Translations under genes and position numbers: made by a program | Shown here: positions 1 through 10,566 of the stretch, one piece after another | Numbering within the stretch: position 1 is the stretch's first letter | How the letters are laid out: each line of letters begins with the position of its first letter | The notes under the pieces: model-generated | The model's input: the letters and a program-made list of their open reading frames with translations, nothing else | Databases searched by the model: none | What the model was told of the DNA's origin: nothing | Assembly (NCBI GenBank): GCA_002689665.1 | Contig: NZEN01000005.1 | Span: forward strand, 129,443-163,147 | Reading direction: 5' to 3' | DNA from: Opitutia bacterium | GTDB lineage: Bacteria; Verrucomicrobiota; Verrucomicrobiia; Opitutales; Seribacteraceae | DNA: 33,705 nucleotides

Positions 1-792
1 CTTTATGTCGAAAAATATTTGGAAAACCCAAGGCACATTGAATTTCAAATCATGGCCGACAAACATGGCAATGTCGTTCATCTTGGTGAGCGAGATTGCT
101 CAGTTCAGAGAAGACATCAAAAAGTAATTGAGGAAGCTCCCTCGCCTTTTTTAGATAAGACTCTGCGAAACCGCATGGGGAAAGCGGCCATCAAAGCAGC
201 AGAAGCTTGTGATTATGTCAATGCCGGCACCATTGAATTTTTGGTCGATGCAAAAGGAAATTTTTATTTCATCGAAATGAATACTAGAATTCAGGTCGAG
301 CACGGAGTCACTGAAGAGGCGACCGGAGTAGACTTGATCAAGGAACAAATTCAAGTTGCATCAGGTAATCGACTCAGCTTTTCACAAAAAGATGTAGTTC
401 TAAGTAAACACGCAATTGAATGCAGAATCTGCGCAGAAAACCCTGCAAGAAACTTCATACCCTCGCCTGGTACGATTGATTTATATTACGCCCCAGGCGG
501 GCATGGAGTAAGAGTTGATTCTCATGCGTACGGAGGATACACAGTTTCTCCGCACTACGATAGCATGATTTGTAAGCTAATTACCTATGGCAGAACTCGA
601 AAAATTGCGATGGATCGAATGTATCGTGCTCTAAGTGAATATATAATTAGAGGAATTGATACCAATATCGAATTTGTTAAAGCAGTCGTGCTTGATCCAG
701 CATTTAGGCAAGGAGAAGCAACAACTTCTTATGTCGAAGAGTTCTTAGCTCGTGCCCCAAAAGATTTATTTGAAAATGATAAAAGCGATTAA
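1..792 (+). CDS. accC: Acetyl-CoA carboxylase biotin carboxylase subunit, C-terminal part (5' truncated by window edge)
   Basis: Reading frame is open from base 1 ([24 protein letters not shown]...). Carries biotin carboxylase motifs such as [16 protein letters not shown] and the C-terminal domain [17 protein letters not shown]. Confidence 0.95.
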   Translation, partial: LYVEKYLENPRHIEFQIMADKHGNVVHLGERDCSVQRRHQKVIEEAPSPFLDKTLRNRMGKAAIKAAEACDYVNAGTIEFLVDAKGNFYFIEMNTRIQVEHGVTEEATGVDLIKEQIQVASGNRLSFSQKDVVLSKHAIECRICAENPARNFIPSPGTIDLYYAPGGHGVRVDSHAYGGYTVSPHYDSMICKLITYGRTRKIAMDRMYRALSEYIIRGIDTNIEFVKAVVLDPAFRQGEATTSYVEEFLARAPKDLFENDKSD

Positions 793-804
793 CTACTCAT
801 CAAA

Positions 805-1254
805 ATGACAAAGAAGAAACCAGAAACCGAGGAAGAGATAATACCAACTATTTCAGAAGAATCAAGTGAGCTCGGAACGATCAGAATCAATCACAGTGTT
901 GTTGCTGGGATAGTTCGATTAGCAACTCAGTCCGTTCAAGGAGTGGTGAATGTAGGGGGAGGTGGTGTCGTCGAAGGATTGACCGATTTCTTCTCTAAAA
1001 AAGAGTCCGAGCGGGGGGTAAAGGTTACTGAATCACCTGAAGGTGGATATGAAATCGAAGTCAGGGTGGTTCTAGAGTTCGGTGTAGATTTAGCAAAAAT
1101 AGGTATGCAAATCCAGGAAGCAGTACGAGACCAAATCTTAGCAATGACTGGAAATCATGCCAAAAATATAGATGTCGTTATTGATGATATCAAAATGGAC
1201 TCTGGGGATAAAGATTCAGATGATGATAATTGGACATCAAATGCCTCAAACTAG
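805..1254 (+). CDS. Asp23/Gls24 family envelope stress response protein (YqhY-like)
   Basis: GTIRINHSVVAGIVRLATQSVQGVVNVGGG...VRVVLEFGVDLAKIGMQIQEAVRDQILAMTG is typical of the Asp23/Gls24 (DUF322) family; sits directly after accC. Confidence 0.9.
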   Translation: MTKKKPETEEEIIPTISEESSELGTIRINHSVVAGIVRLATQSVQGVVNVGGGGVVEGLTDFFSKKESERGVKVTESPEGGYEIEVRVVLEFGVDLAKIGMQIQEAVRDQILAMTGNHAKNIDVVIDDIKMDSGDKDSDDDNWTSNASN

Positions 1255-1261
1255 CTATTGA

Positions 1262-1696
1262 ATGCCATTAGATCTTGAAAACTTTTGGCTATGGGATCTA
1301 GAAGACGCGGTCACTAAACCTGTCTGGTGGTACTCTTGGGTACTACTTGGATTATTAATTCTTATTCTTTGGATTTCCAAACGAATCAAGAAAGACCTAG
1401 TACCGATCTTGTCTGATGAAGAAGGCAATGTAAGAATAACTCCGCATGCACTTCAGGAACTTGTCAGTAAATCGTGTATTGAAATGGAAGGCATTCATGC
1501 ACCTTCCACGATCATCAAATGTCAGAATGGAAAAGTTCGATTGTTAGTCAGGTTGCAAGTGAATACGAATTGCAATGTAAAAGAAGCTAGGCAAGAACTA
1601 AGAAAAAAGATCGAGAGTATAATGGTTAAAAATCTTTGTTTTTCGAATTTTGGAGGAGTTGACTTAATCATCAAGGGTTTTAAAGACTCAAAATAA
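1262..1696 (+). CDS. AmaP-like membrane protein: N-terminal TM helix plus Asp23-like domain
   Basis: N-terminal hydrophobic segment WWYSWVLLGLLILILWISKRI, then an Asp23-like region (VRITPHALQELVSKSCIEMEG...KVRLLVRLQVNTNCNVKEARQELRKKIES). Confidence 0.65.
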   Translation: MPLDLENFWLWDLEDAVTKPVWWYSWVLLGLLILILWISKRIKKDLVPILSDEEGNVRITPHALQELVSKSCIEMEGIHAPSTIIKCQNGKVRLLVRLQVNTNCNVKEARQELRKKIESIMVKNLCFSNFGGVDLIIKGFKDSK

Positions 1697-1711
1697 TTTA
1701 TTGCAACTCCT

Positions 1712-2809
1712 CTACCTCTTAAGAACTGGTTTGGAAAACTCTATGGGTAATAACTTGCCCCTTACCTCTGCGTACCAATCTGAAGATCGTTTTTGTTTTA
1801 TAAACTCAGATGTAATGTAAGCAGTTCCAATTGGAGTCTTAGCCAAGGGAGAAAACCCTCCAGACAATACCCTGCCTGCACTGGTTTCGTTAAAAAAAAC
1901 AGAACTTCCTTCGCGCGGAATTCTTCTATCGCGAACTTCATAGTGCAAAACTTGACCAAAATTTTTCTCATTCAGTTGTTTTTGCAAAGCCATTTTACCC
2001 ACAAAATCTTCTTTATCGAAGCAAGCAGCCCACAACAACCTAGCCTCGACTGGAGAAATTTCTTCAGAAATCTCATGCCCGTGGAGACAGAAACCAGCCT
2101 CCAGTCTCAAGGAATCACGAGCCGCAAGTCCAACCCAAGAAGTATCTGTAGATGATGATGAAATTAAGCTCGCAAATTTTGACAAGACACTAATTGGCAA
2201 AAAGATTTCAAATCCGTCTTCTCCTGTATATCCAGTCCTAGCAATGTAGCTTTGTTCTCCCCATATTTCCCTTTTGGCAAAATGCATGCGAGAGATATTG
2301 GAGCAATACTCTGGCATTAATTTGGTAAGAAAGTTAATTGCTTTTGGACCTTGCACTGCTATCAACCCATAATCATCTGAAAGATCCGTAAGAGAACATT
2401 CGAAGGACTCTACAAAAGTCTGTAAATGTAAAAAATCTTTCTGAGCATTGGATGCATTTACACAGAGAAAAAATTCATACGAAGATATTCGATATACAAT
2501 CAGATCGTCGATTACACCTCCGTTTTCGTTACACATCAAAGAATAGATAGCCTGTCCATCTTGAATTCTATTTAAATTATTAGTGAGAACATAATTCAAA
2601 AAATCAATTGCCTCTGGTCCCTTGATTAATATCTCGCCCATATGACTCACATCAAAAAAACCAAACTCCTCACGAACTCTCAGATGCTCAGCTACAGAAC
2701 TGCCATACGAGACCGGCATATCCCAACCAGCGAAAGTAGTAAACTTGGCGGAGTTACTGAGGTGAAAATCGTGAAGTGGTAATCGTTTTACATTATTCAT
2801 AGAGATCAA
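1712..2809 (-). CDS. gcvT: Glycine cleavage system T protein (aminomethyltransferase)
   Basis: LPLHDFHLSNSAKFTTFAGWDMPVSYGSSVAEHLRVRE, DVSHMGEI, ARTGYTGEDGFEIF and LAARDSLRLEAGFCLHGHE motifs. Start may be at the second Met (MNNVKRL). Confidence 0.95.
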   Translation of the reverse strand: MISMNNVKRLPLHDFHLSNSAKFTTFAGWDMPVSYGSSVAEHLRVREEFGFFDVSHMGEILIKGPEAIDFLNYVLTNNLNRIQDGQAIYSLMCNENGGVIDDLIVYRISSYEFFLCVNASNAQKDFLHLQTFVESFECSLTDLSDDYGLIAVQGPKAINFLTKLMPEYCSNISRMHFAKREIWGEQSYIARTGYTGEDGFEIFLPISVLSKFASLISSSSTDTSWVGLAARDSLRLEAGFCLHGHEISEEISPVEARLLWAACFDKEDFVGKMALQKQLNEKNFGQVLHYEVRDRRIPREGSSVFFNETSAGRVLSGGFSPLAKTPIGTAYITSEFIKQKRSSDWYAEVRGKLLPIEFSKPVLKR

Positions 2810-2891
2810 GGCTTGCCTTCATCTTTACCAAAGACTTTCCTGTCTAGAAATGATAAAAGACCCAGTCAAAAAAATCATTCGCATTTAACAA

Positions 2892-3941
2892 ATGACAATC
2901 GAACTTGTTTTAGCAATAAGTCTAACGATTGGGATCTCAGCACTTTGCTCAACCCTCGAAGCTATGATTCTCAGCATTACCGTAGCTGAAATTGAATCTC
3001 TTAAGGAGAAAAAACCAAAAAAAGGAAAACTTCTCGAAAAATTTAAAATTGAACTGGAAGAAACCAGTTCAGCCATTCTAAGCTTAAATACCATTGCTAA
3101 TACACTCGGAGCCACCCTTGTGGGAGGGTTAGCTGAAAAAACCTTCGGTAGCCAAGGTAACAGCCTTCTTATTTTTGCTCTTGGTATGACTTTAGGAATT
3201 TTATTTTTCTCTGAAATCCTTCCTAAAAACCTAGCTGTCTCATATCGCTACGAGATGGCACAGAAACTCGTTATTCCACTGGCCATAGTAAGATGGTGTA
3301 TGGCACCAATTTCTAAAATTTGTAAGGTTACAGTTAGAGCTATTGTGCCTCCCAAAGACAAACAAACAGAAAGCGACGAGCAGGAAATCATTCTTTTAGC
3401 ACAGAAAGGTGCGAAAGAAGGAACATTGACGAGCGAGGAGAGCGACCTGGTTACTAACGCCCTTCAACTAGACAACCTAAAGGTAGAAGAAATAATGACT
3501 CCAAGAACAGTTATGTTTGCTCTAGACGAAACCTTAACTGTTGAGCAAGTATTTAGAGAACACCCAAATATTCCTTTCGCAAGAATTCCGCTAACCCAGG
3601 AAAACATTGATCATGTCTCTGGTCTAGTAAGACGAAGAGACCTGCATAGTGCCATAGTGGATGGGAAAGGTAAAAAAACGATCAGGGAATTATCCAGGGA
3701 GGTTATTTTTGTCCCTGAAAACGCAACCGCAGACAAAGCACTTAGGTTATTGCTCAACGAGCATTGCCAATTAAGCGTAGTAGTGGATGAATATGGCTCT
3801 GTAGCTGGTGTTTTAGCTATGGAAGACATTATCGAAAGTATTATCGGGCAAGAGATATTTGAACATGATGATATTGCAGTCGACATGAGAGAATTGGCGA
3901 AAAGACGTCATGAGTCTCAAAAACTCAAAAAAAATAAATAA
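2892..3941 (+). CDS. CNNM (DUF21) transmembrane plus CBS-pair protein, hemolysin/CorC-like
   Basis: N-terminal multi-TM CNNM-like domain, then a CBS pair (EEIMTPRTVMFALDE...VVDEYGSVAGVLAMEDIIESIIGQE). Appears to lack the CorC_HlyC C-terminal domain. Confidence 0.9.
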   Translation: MTIELVLAISLTIGISALCSTLEAMILSITVAEIESLKEKKPKKGKLLEKFKIELEETSSAILSLNTIANTLGATLVGGLAEKTFGSQGNSLLIFALGMTLGILFFSEILPKNLAVSYRYEMAQKLVIPLAIVRWCMAPISKICKVTVRAIVPPKDKQTESDEQEIILLAQKGAKEGTLTSEESDLVTNALQLDNLKVEEIMTPRTVMFALDETLTVEQVFREHPNIPFARIPLTQENIDHVSGLVRRRDLHSAIVDGKGKKTIRELSREVIFVPENATADKALRLLLNEHCQLSVVVDEYGSVAGVLAMEDIIESIIGQEIFEHDDIAVDMRELAKRRHESQKLKKNK

Positions 3942-3949
3942 ATCGATAG

Positions 3950-4798
3950 ATGTCATTTTCCTTATCAACTTCCTCCTATTGGATTCATGATTTAAGCCCA
4001 TTTCTCTGGAGGTTCCCCGGTGAATTAGCTAATTGGGGTCCTGGAGGAATAAGGTGGTATGGAATATCTTATTTGCTGGGTTTTATTTCTGCTTATTTTC
4101 TTCTTAAATTATACTTTAAACATAATCGAAGTCCTTACGATCAAGAGCAGATTATGAATCTTATTACTTTTCAAATAATAGGAGTTCTGATTGGAGGAAG
4201 AATTGGGTACTTGCTTTTATACCAAGGTGAAAAATTTCTTAGCGACCCCTTGACGATTTTTAGAGTCTGGGAAGGAGGCATGGCCAGCCATGGTGGATTC
4301 GTTGGAGTCTTTGTTGCCACACTTTGGTATGCTAAAAAATCCTCTCAAAGTATTAAGCCAATCGGCGATTTAATCGTTTCGATCGTTCCTCCGGGGCTAT
4401 TTTTCGGTAGAATAGCAAATTTTATTAATGGAGAGCTTTGGGGGAAAGTAACCCAGGTTGAATGGGGAGTAATCTTTCCCAAGGCACCTGATTTCGCTTT
4501 GGGAATGGCTAGACACCCCTCACAGATTTATGCGGCAATTTCTGAAGGACTGATTCCATTTATTTATATTCAATGGAGATTTTGGAGGTCTTCGATAACA
4601 AATAAATACCCTGGTCAATTAGCAGGAGAATTTCTAATTCTTTATTCCATTGCCAGAATATTCAATGAACTTTTTCGGGAACCAGACGCCACTTTGCTTT
4701 TCGGAATAAGTCGAGGTCAGTTTTATTCAATTTTCCTCCTAATTGGTGGTGCTTTCATTGTTTATTGGGCAAGAAAAGCTGAAGATACCGCAAAATAA
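3950..4798 (+). CDS. lgt: Prolipoprotein diacylglyceryl transferase
   Basis: GGIRWYGISYLLGF, GGRIGYLLLY, WEGGMASHGGFVGV and GRIANFINGELWG are Lgt signatures. Confidence 0.97.
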   Translation: MSFSLSTSSYWIHDLSPFLWRFPGELANWGPGGIRWYGISYLLGFISAYFLLKLYFKHNRSPYDQEQIMNLITFQIIGVLIGGRIGYLLLYQGEKFLSDPLTIFRVWEGGMASHGGFVGVFVATLWYAKKSSQSIKPIGDLIVSIVPPGLFFGRIANFINGELWGKVTQVEWGVIFPKAPDFALGMARHPSQIYAAISEGLIPFIYIQWRFWRSSITNKYPGQLAGEFLILYSIARIFNELFREPDATLLFGISRGQFYSIFLLIGGAFIVYWARKAEDTAK

Positions 4799-4877
4799 AT
4801 CTAGATACTTGAAAAGTTGTTCACTTTTAAACTCTAATTATTTTCGTTTTGTCAATTATTTGTCTTTGACACCATGA

Positions 4878-5954
<1,077 letters not shown>

Positions 5955-5964
5955 TTGGGCACCA

Positions 5965-6825
5965 TTGGCCAATAATAAACAAAGGCCAAATGGAAAACCC
6001 TTCTTTTTTCTGGGAATCATTCTTGTTGCTTGGCTATTAGTCCCAACCACATGGAAAATTATATTCAAATCAGCATTTGACGAGTTTCATGCTCCCATCT
6101 GGGAAGCGAGTAGCCGAATTCGTGATCTGTCCCATTATTGGGGTCATATTTCAGACTCCAAAAATACGCTCATCGAGAAAGGCCGTGACCATCAGAGAAT
6201 CTTATCGGATGCCTATTTGCAAATAAGCAGGAAAGAAGATCTCGATAGGGAATTGAAAACCCTACGAATATTAAATAAGGAAATTCGGGATTTAGAAAAA
6301 TCTCTTAATGTTTTACCCGCTCTGTCAGTTTCTCCAGAGTTAGCCAGGGTCACACATCGGACTATTTCAGGCTGGTCTCAAAATTTTGAGATAAATAAAG
6401 GAAAAAACTTTCAAATCAATCAAGGAGCGGGTGTTATTTCGGCAATCGGAATGGTAGGCAAAATAGAAAAAGTTAGCTCCCGCTCTTCAACGGTCCAACT
6501 TTTAACCAATCAGGAGTTCCGAGTTGTTGCTCATATAAAAGAAGATGAAAGGCCCATTACTTATAGAGGTGCAGGTGTTTCGTTCGGCAGGCAAAATCTT
6601 GGTTTCATAATGGATATTCCTCAAGATGTATCAATTCCCGAGGATGGTTTTCTTGAAATTGTCAGTTCATCCCTCGGAGGAACTTTTCCACAAAATTTAA
6701 GCATTGGAAAGGTCTTCGAATTAGAACCTAGTGTGGACGGTTTGTTCCAAAGCGCTCAAGTTATTTTAAGCTCTGATCTTAACATAATCAAAGAAGTGAC
6801 GATCCTAAACAGTGATTATGAATAA
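5965..6825 (+). CDS. mreC: Rod shape-determining protein MreC
   Basis: Follows mreB; N-terminal TM, coiled coil, then the MreC beta domain (INKGKNFQINQGAGVISAIGMVGKIEKVSSRSSTVQLLTNQEFRVVA). TTG start. Confidence 0.92.
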   Translation: MANNKQRPNGKPFFFLGIILVAWLLVPTTWKIIFKSAFDEFHAPIWEASSRIRDLSHYWGHISDSKNTLIEKGRDHQRILSDAYLQISRKEDLDRELKTLRILNKEIRDLEKSLNVLPALSVSPELARVTHRTISGWSQNFEINKGKNFQINQGAGVISAIGMVGKIEKVSSRSSTVQLLTNQEFRVVAHIKEDERPITYRGAGVSFGRQNLGFIMDIPQDVSIPEDGFLEIVSSSLGGTFPQNLSIGKVFELEPSVDGLFQSAQVILSSDLNIIKEVTILNSDYE

Positions 6826-7357
6826 GATTTCCAATTATTTACTTCTTTTAGCCGCAGCTCTTTACTGCTTCATCCTGCACCTATTTATAACCTTTCTTAA
6901 TTCAACTTTCGCTCAAATTGGAATTTACTGTTTGATTCCATCACTTTTTCTTTTTACCCCACCTCTACTAAGTAAGAATTTCTCCCTAGTTTTAATCATT
7001 TTCAATGGTTTCATGCTAGACTATCACCACCATTTACCCCTTGGATTTAATGTTTTTTTACTTGTCGGCTTGCATCTGTTGACTCAGGGGAATTTTAAAC
7101 TGAGTAGAAACTATGAATCGAGCGTTAGCAGAACCCTGCCAATTCTCATAAATGTTTCTTTTTTCTTCTGCTTATATTTTTTTACGCAGATGCAGATATC
7201 TTCCTCAAACGAATGGAATCTTTCAAAATTCTTTATCGACTTATTAGTTTCAACAATCATGTTGATCTTTTTCCTAAGGCCTCACCTTCAGATTCTCCAG
7301 ATCCTTAGTACGAAGTCCCATTCGTTACCCATCAATAAATCACTGGTAAAAGAATAA
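6812..7357 (+). CDS. mreD: MreD-like membrane protein
   Basis: Hydrophobic multi-TM protein of 181 aa between mreC and PBP2, overlapping mreC by 14 bp. Call rests mainly on gene order. Confidence 0.7.
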   Translation: MIMNKISNYLLLLAAALYCFILHLFITFLNSTFAQIGIYCLIPSLFLFTPPLLSKNFSLVLIIFNGFMLDYHHHLPLGFNVFLLVGLHLLTQGNFKLSRNYESSVSRTLPILINVSFFFCLYFFTQMQISSSNEWNLSKFFIDLLVSTIMLIFFLRPHLQILQILSTKSHSLPINKSLVKE

Positions 7358-7358
7358 G

Positions 7359-9941
7359 ATGGAGGTGTTTTTTCCAGAAGGCCGTAGATTAATTGTCTTT
7401 AAAATACTCTTCGGCATCTTATTTGCCACCTTAAGTATTTTTTTGATCTATCGCCAATTTTTCCAATACCATGAATTTAAAGAGCAAGAAAGGAAACAGG
7501 GCCAAAGAAGAATCATTAGACCTGGACCAAGGGGAGATATTTTTGATCGAAATGGAAGACTGCTCATTGGCAATCAGGCTCACTTCTCTGCAAAACTTCA
7601 CATAGGGTCTATCGATCAAGAGATTTGGGAAAAAAAGAAAAAACTTCGGAATACTTCCATTCGCCTTTTGGAAGAACTTAAGAAAAAGCCTTATTTGGAA
7701 GTAGAACAGCTCATCAGCTATGGATTTCAACAAGCTGAGATCAAAAATCGCTTTATTCGGTTTTCAGGGAAGGCAAGAATTGTGAATCAAGAACCTGAAA
7801 GGGTAAGTCTTTTTTTTCAAGGTAAACGAGTGGATGTGGATCAAGACAGCAACGGTAACTGGCATTCAAAAATTAATGGAATAAATTCAAACCAAAAGAG
7901 TTCCTTACAAATAAGGAACTCTCAGAAATCAATCTCTGTAAATCTTGCGAATTTATTTAAGGTTTTATTCGAAATTAATGACCAAGGAGACTTCAAAACA
8001 ATTTTTCCAGTAGAAGAAAGTTCCGAAGGATCTAAAATTCTAAATTTTTTCTCTCCTAATAAACCAGCATGGGAAGGAATCTTTTCCTCAAGTGGATCCT
8101 CAATCGGATGGGAGGCTAGATTGGCCATAATTCAAAAATATACAAATTCCGTAAATCTACTGACTGGAAGAAATAAGCAATTTACTCTCAAGGAGATTAT
8201 CAAACATTGGAGGGAAAAACTTCTTCTTCCAATCGAATTAGCAAGTGATCTTAAACCCATTGAATATGCTCGATTAGTGGAAGGGATAAGTGCCCACTCC
8301 CCTATTGAGGTTCAAGCAGAAGCAATCAGGCACTACCCCTACAGAGACTTGGCTTCTCATGTTTTGGGATATGTGGGTAGCGGTTACATCGCAAACCCCG
8401 AAGGTTTATCAGGCGAGGATTTAGCTACTTATGAAATAAAGGGCAGGACAGGAAAAGCTGGTTTAGAGAAGGTTTGGGACCAACATCTCAGGGGAGTCGA
8501 TGGGGGCGAAATTTGGAGGGTAAACCCTGACGGAACAAGGTATGAGCAACTTGAGAAGAAAGTTTCACAAAAAGGAAAAGATCTCACAATCAGCATAGAC
8601 GCAGATCTTCAAAGAATAGCAGAAACATCTATCGAAAAAATGGTTTTTTCAGTGGCTCAATCTAGAATTCTTCCTGATCAAGACTGGAGGAAGACCATCC
8701 TGAGAAGAACCAACCAAGCTCTCCTTGGGTCGAATGAAAAGAAAGTTCCTGCCCAACTATTACTCTCGGCATTTGTTGATGCTCCATTTCCTCTTAGTGG
8801 TGAGCAAGCTTCAACTGTTGCTGGTTTTCAGGGTACTTCGAATGATGCACAAAAGTTACTCAAACTTCTTTATGCCAGGGGAGTGCTGGCTAAGCCAAAT
8901 CTTGAAATTGATGAATTTGAACTAGCTCCGCCACCTTTGCCCCCAGGTGCAGCTGTTCTCATTGACTTAAAAAGCGGAGAAATTCTAGCTTTAGCAAGTA
9001 AGCCAAACTACGATTTATCGAAACTAACTCCTTTCATTCCACAATCTGTTTACGATCAAATCCAAAGACGGGAGGCATGGCTACCCAGAGCATGGCATCC
9101 CGGATATGCTCCAGCTTCCCCTTTTAAATTGATTTCCGCAATTGCCGGATACAAGGCAGGTCAACTGGACGCAAATGAGACGAAGACATGTGACGGAATT
9201 TATCGAGGAATGGAATGCCATGTTTTCCCGGGAATCCATGGTGAGATGAATCTTGAGGATGCCATATCGCAAAGTTGCAATGTTTACTTTTACAGACTTG
9301 CGGAAAAAATCGGATTTCAAAACTTAATTGATACAGCAAGAGAGCTTGGGCTTGATAAAAGTCCATCAATAGAAGTCCCAAGCTTACGAGATAACCCGAT
9401 TGTTCCTGATCCCAGATGGAAAAGAAAACGAATCGGAGTTCGTTGGACTTTAGAGGATACTTTTAACATAGCTATAGGACAGGGTGGGTTAAGGCAAAGC
9501 CCCCTTCAAATGGCATGCATGGTAGCCCGTATTGCTACAAACAGAAAAGAATTTAAACCAACTTTAATGCACAGTAAAAACGCCTCGCTTCCACCCTGCC
9601 CTGAACTCGGGATCGACAATGCATTTTTGAATGAAATTATAAAAGGAATGAGGAAAGCAACAGAGCAAGGAACCGCCCGAAGGTGCCAAATCAAAGGTAT
9701 CTCTATCGCGGGAAAAACGGGTACGGGTCAATGGAGAAATCATAACATGAATTTGAACCTTGCTTGGTTTGTCGGATTTGCACCTGTAGAAAAACCCGAA
9801 ATTGCTGTAGCAACCCTCGTTGAAGGTGTAATCCCTCAGGATCATGTTCAAGGAGGGTTGACAGCAACTCCTATCGCCAGAGATCTAATCCAAGCCTATT
9901 TTGAACAGAAGAATGCCAAGCTAGCCTTCGGTAAAAACTAA
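7359..9941 (+). CDS. mrdA: Penicillin-binding protein 2 (elongasome transpeptidase), unusually long (860 aa)
   Basis: RGDIFDRNGRLL; transpeptidase motifs S-x-x-K (ASPFKL), SxN (SQSCNVYFY) and KTG (GKTGTGQ); position after mreBCD. Confidence 0.93.
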   Translation: MEVFFPEGRRLIVFKILFGILFATLSIFLIYRQFFQYHEFKEQERKQGQRRIIRPGPRGDIFDRNGRLLIGNQAHFSAKLHIGSIDQEIWEKKKKLRNTSIRLLEELKKKPYLEVEQLISYGFQQAEIKNRFIRFSGKARIVNQEPERVSLFFQGKRVDVDQDSNGNWHSKINGINSNQKSSLQIRNSQKSISVNLANLFKVLFEINDQGDFKTIFPVEESSEGSKILNFFSPNKPAWEGIFSSSGSSIGWEARLAIIQKYTNSVNLLTGRNKQFTLKEIIKHWREKLLLPIELASDLKPIEYARLVEGISAHSPIEVQAEAIRHYPYRDLASHVLGYVGSGYIANPEGLSGEDLATYEIKGRTGKAGLEKVWDQHLRGVDGGEIWRVNPDGTRYEQLEKKVSQKGKDLTISIDADLQRIAETSIEKMVFSVAQSRILPDQDWRKTILRRTNQALLGSNEKKVPAQLLLSAFVDAPFPLSGEQASTVAGFQGTSNDAQKLLKLLYARGVLAKPNLEIDEFELAPPPLPPGAAVLIDLKSGEILALASKPNYDLSKLTPFIPQSVYDQIQRREAWLPRAWHPGYAPASPFKLISAIAGYKAGQLDANETKTCDGIYRGMECHVFPGIHGEMNLEDAISQSCNVYFYRLAEKIGFQNLIDTARELGLDKSPSIEVPSLRDNPIVPDPRWKRKRIGVRWTLEDTFNIAIGQGGLRQSPLQMACMVARIATNRKEFKPTLMHSKNASLPPCPELGIDNAFLNEIIKGMRKATEQGTARRCQIKGISIAGKTGTGQWRNHNMNLNLAWFVGFAPVEKPEIAVATLVEGVIPQDHVQGGLTATPIARDLIQAYFEQKNAKLAFGKN

Positions 9942-9964
9942 AACATTGCCAACAAATTTAAATT

Positions 9965-10555
9965 ATGGTCGCCACACATTCATCCATGCTCCCTCTGGGG
10001 ACTCCAGCTCCTGCTTTTAATCTTAAAGATGTTGTTTCAGGCGATATGATTTCGCTCCAAAAAAAAGATACCGCCAATGGATACTTGGTCGCATTTATAT
10101 GCAACCACTGTCCATTTGTAATTCATTTGCTTGAGCACCTACCTGCTCATTTTAACGAAATTCAAGATAAGGGGATAGAAGTTTTTGCGATTTCATCCAA
10201 CGATATTGTTAACTATCCGCAAGACTCTCCGGAAAAAATGAAAGAGTTTTCGGAATTTCATGGATTCAAATTCCCATACCTTTATGACGAAAAGCAGGAT
10301 GTAGCATGTGCTTACACGGCTGCCTGTACGCCAGACTTTTTCTTATTTAATAAAGAATTGAAGCTTTTCTATCGTGGCAGATATGATGCAACAAGACCCG
10401 GATCGGAGGCTCAAATTACCGGGGAAGACTTGCTTGGTGCAATTGATTGTTTGCTTGAAGAAAGCGTACCGCCAAAAGATCAGTTTCCCAGCATTGGTTG
10501 CAATATCAAATGGCAAGTTGGACAAGAACCCTCTTCTTTTAAGAAAAAAAGCTGA
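9965..10555 (+). CDS. Thioredoxin-like / AhpC-TSA family protein with CNHCPF motif
   Basis: APAFNLKDVVSGD...LVAFICNHCPFVIHLLEHLP...YTAACTPDFFLFNKELKLFYRGRYD. Confidence 0.9.
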   Translation: MVATHSSMLPLGTPAPAFNLKDVVSGDMISLQKKDTANGYLVAFICNHCPFVIHLLEHLPAHFNEIQDKGIEVFAISSNDIVNYPQDSPEKMKEFSEFHGFKFPYLYDEKQDVACAYTAACTPDFFLFNKELKLFYRGRYDATRPGSEAQITGEDLLGAIDCLLEESVPPKDQFPSIGCNIKWQVGQEPSSFKKKS

Positions 10556-10566
10556 GCACTTTTTTT
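10544..10566. terminator. Possible bidirectional terminator between convergent genes
   Basis: AAAAAAAG-CTGAGCA-CTTTTTTT perfect 8-bp arms at the convergent stops. The stem is almost all A-T, so it is likely weak. Confidence 0.35.

Noticed and set aside
2810-2891. Possible glycine riboswitch upstream of gcvT
   Set aside because: The spacer to the divergent CNNM gene is only about 80 bp and shows no recognisable aptamer core.
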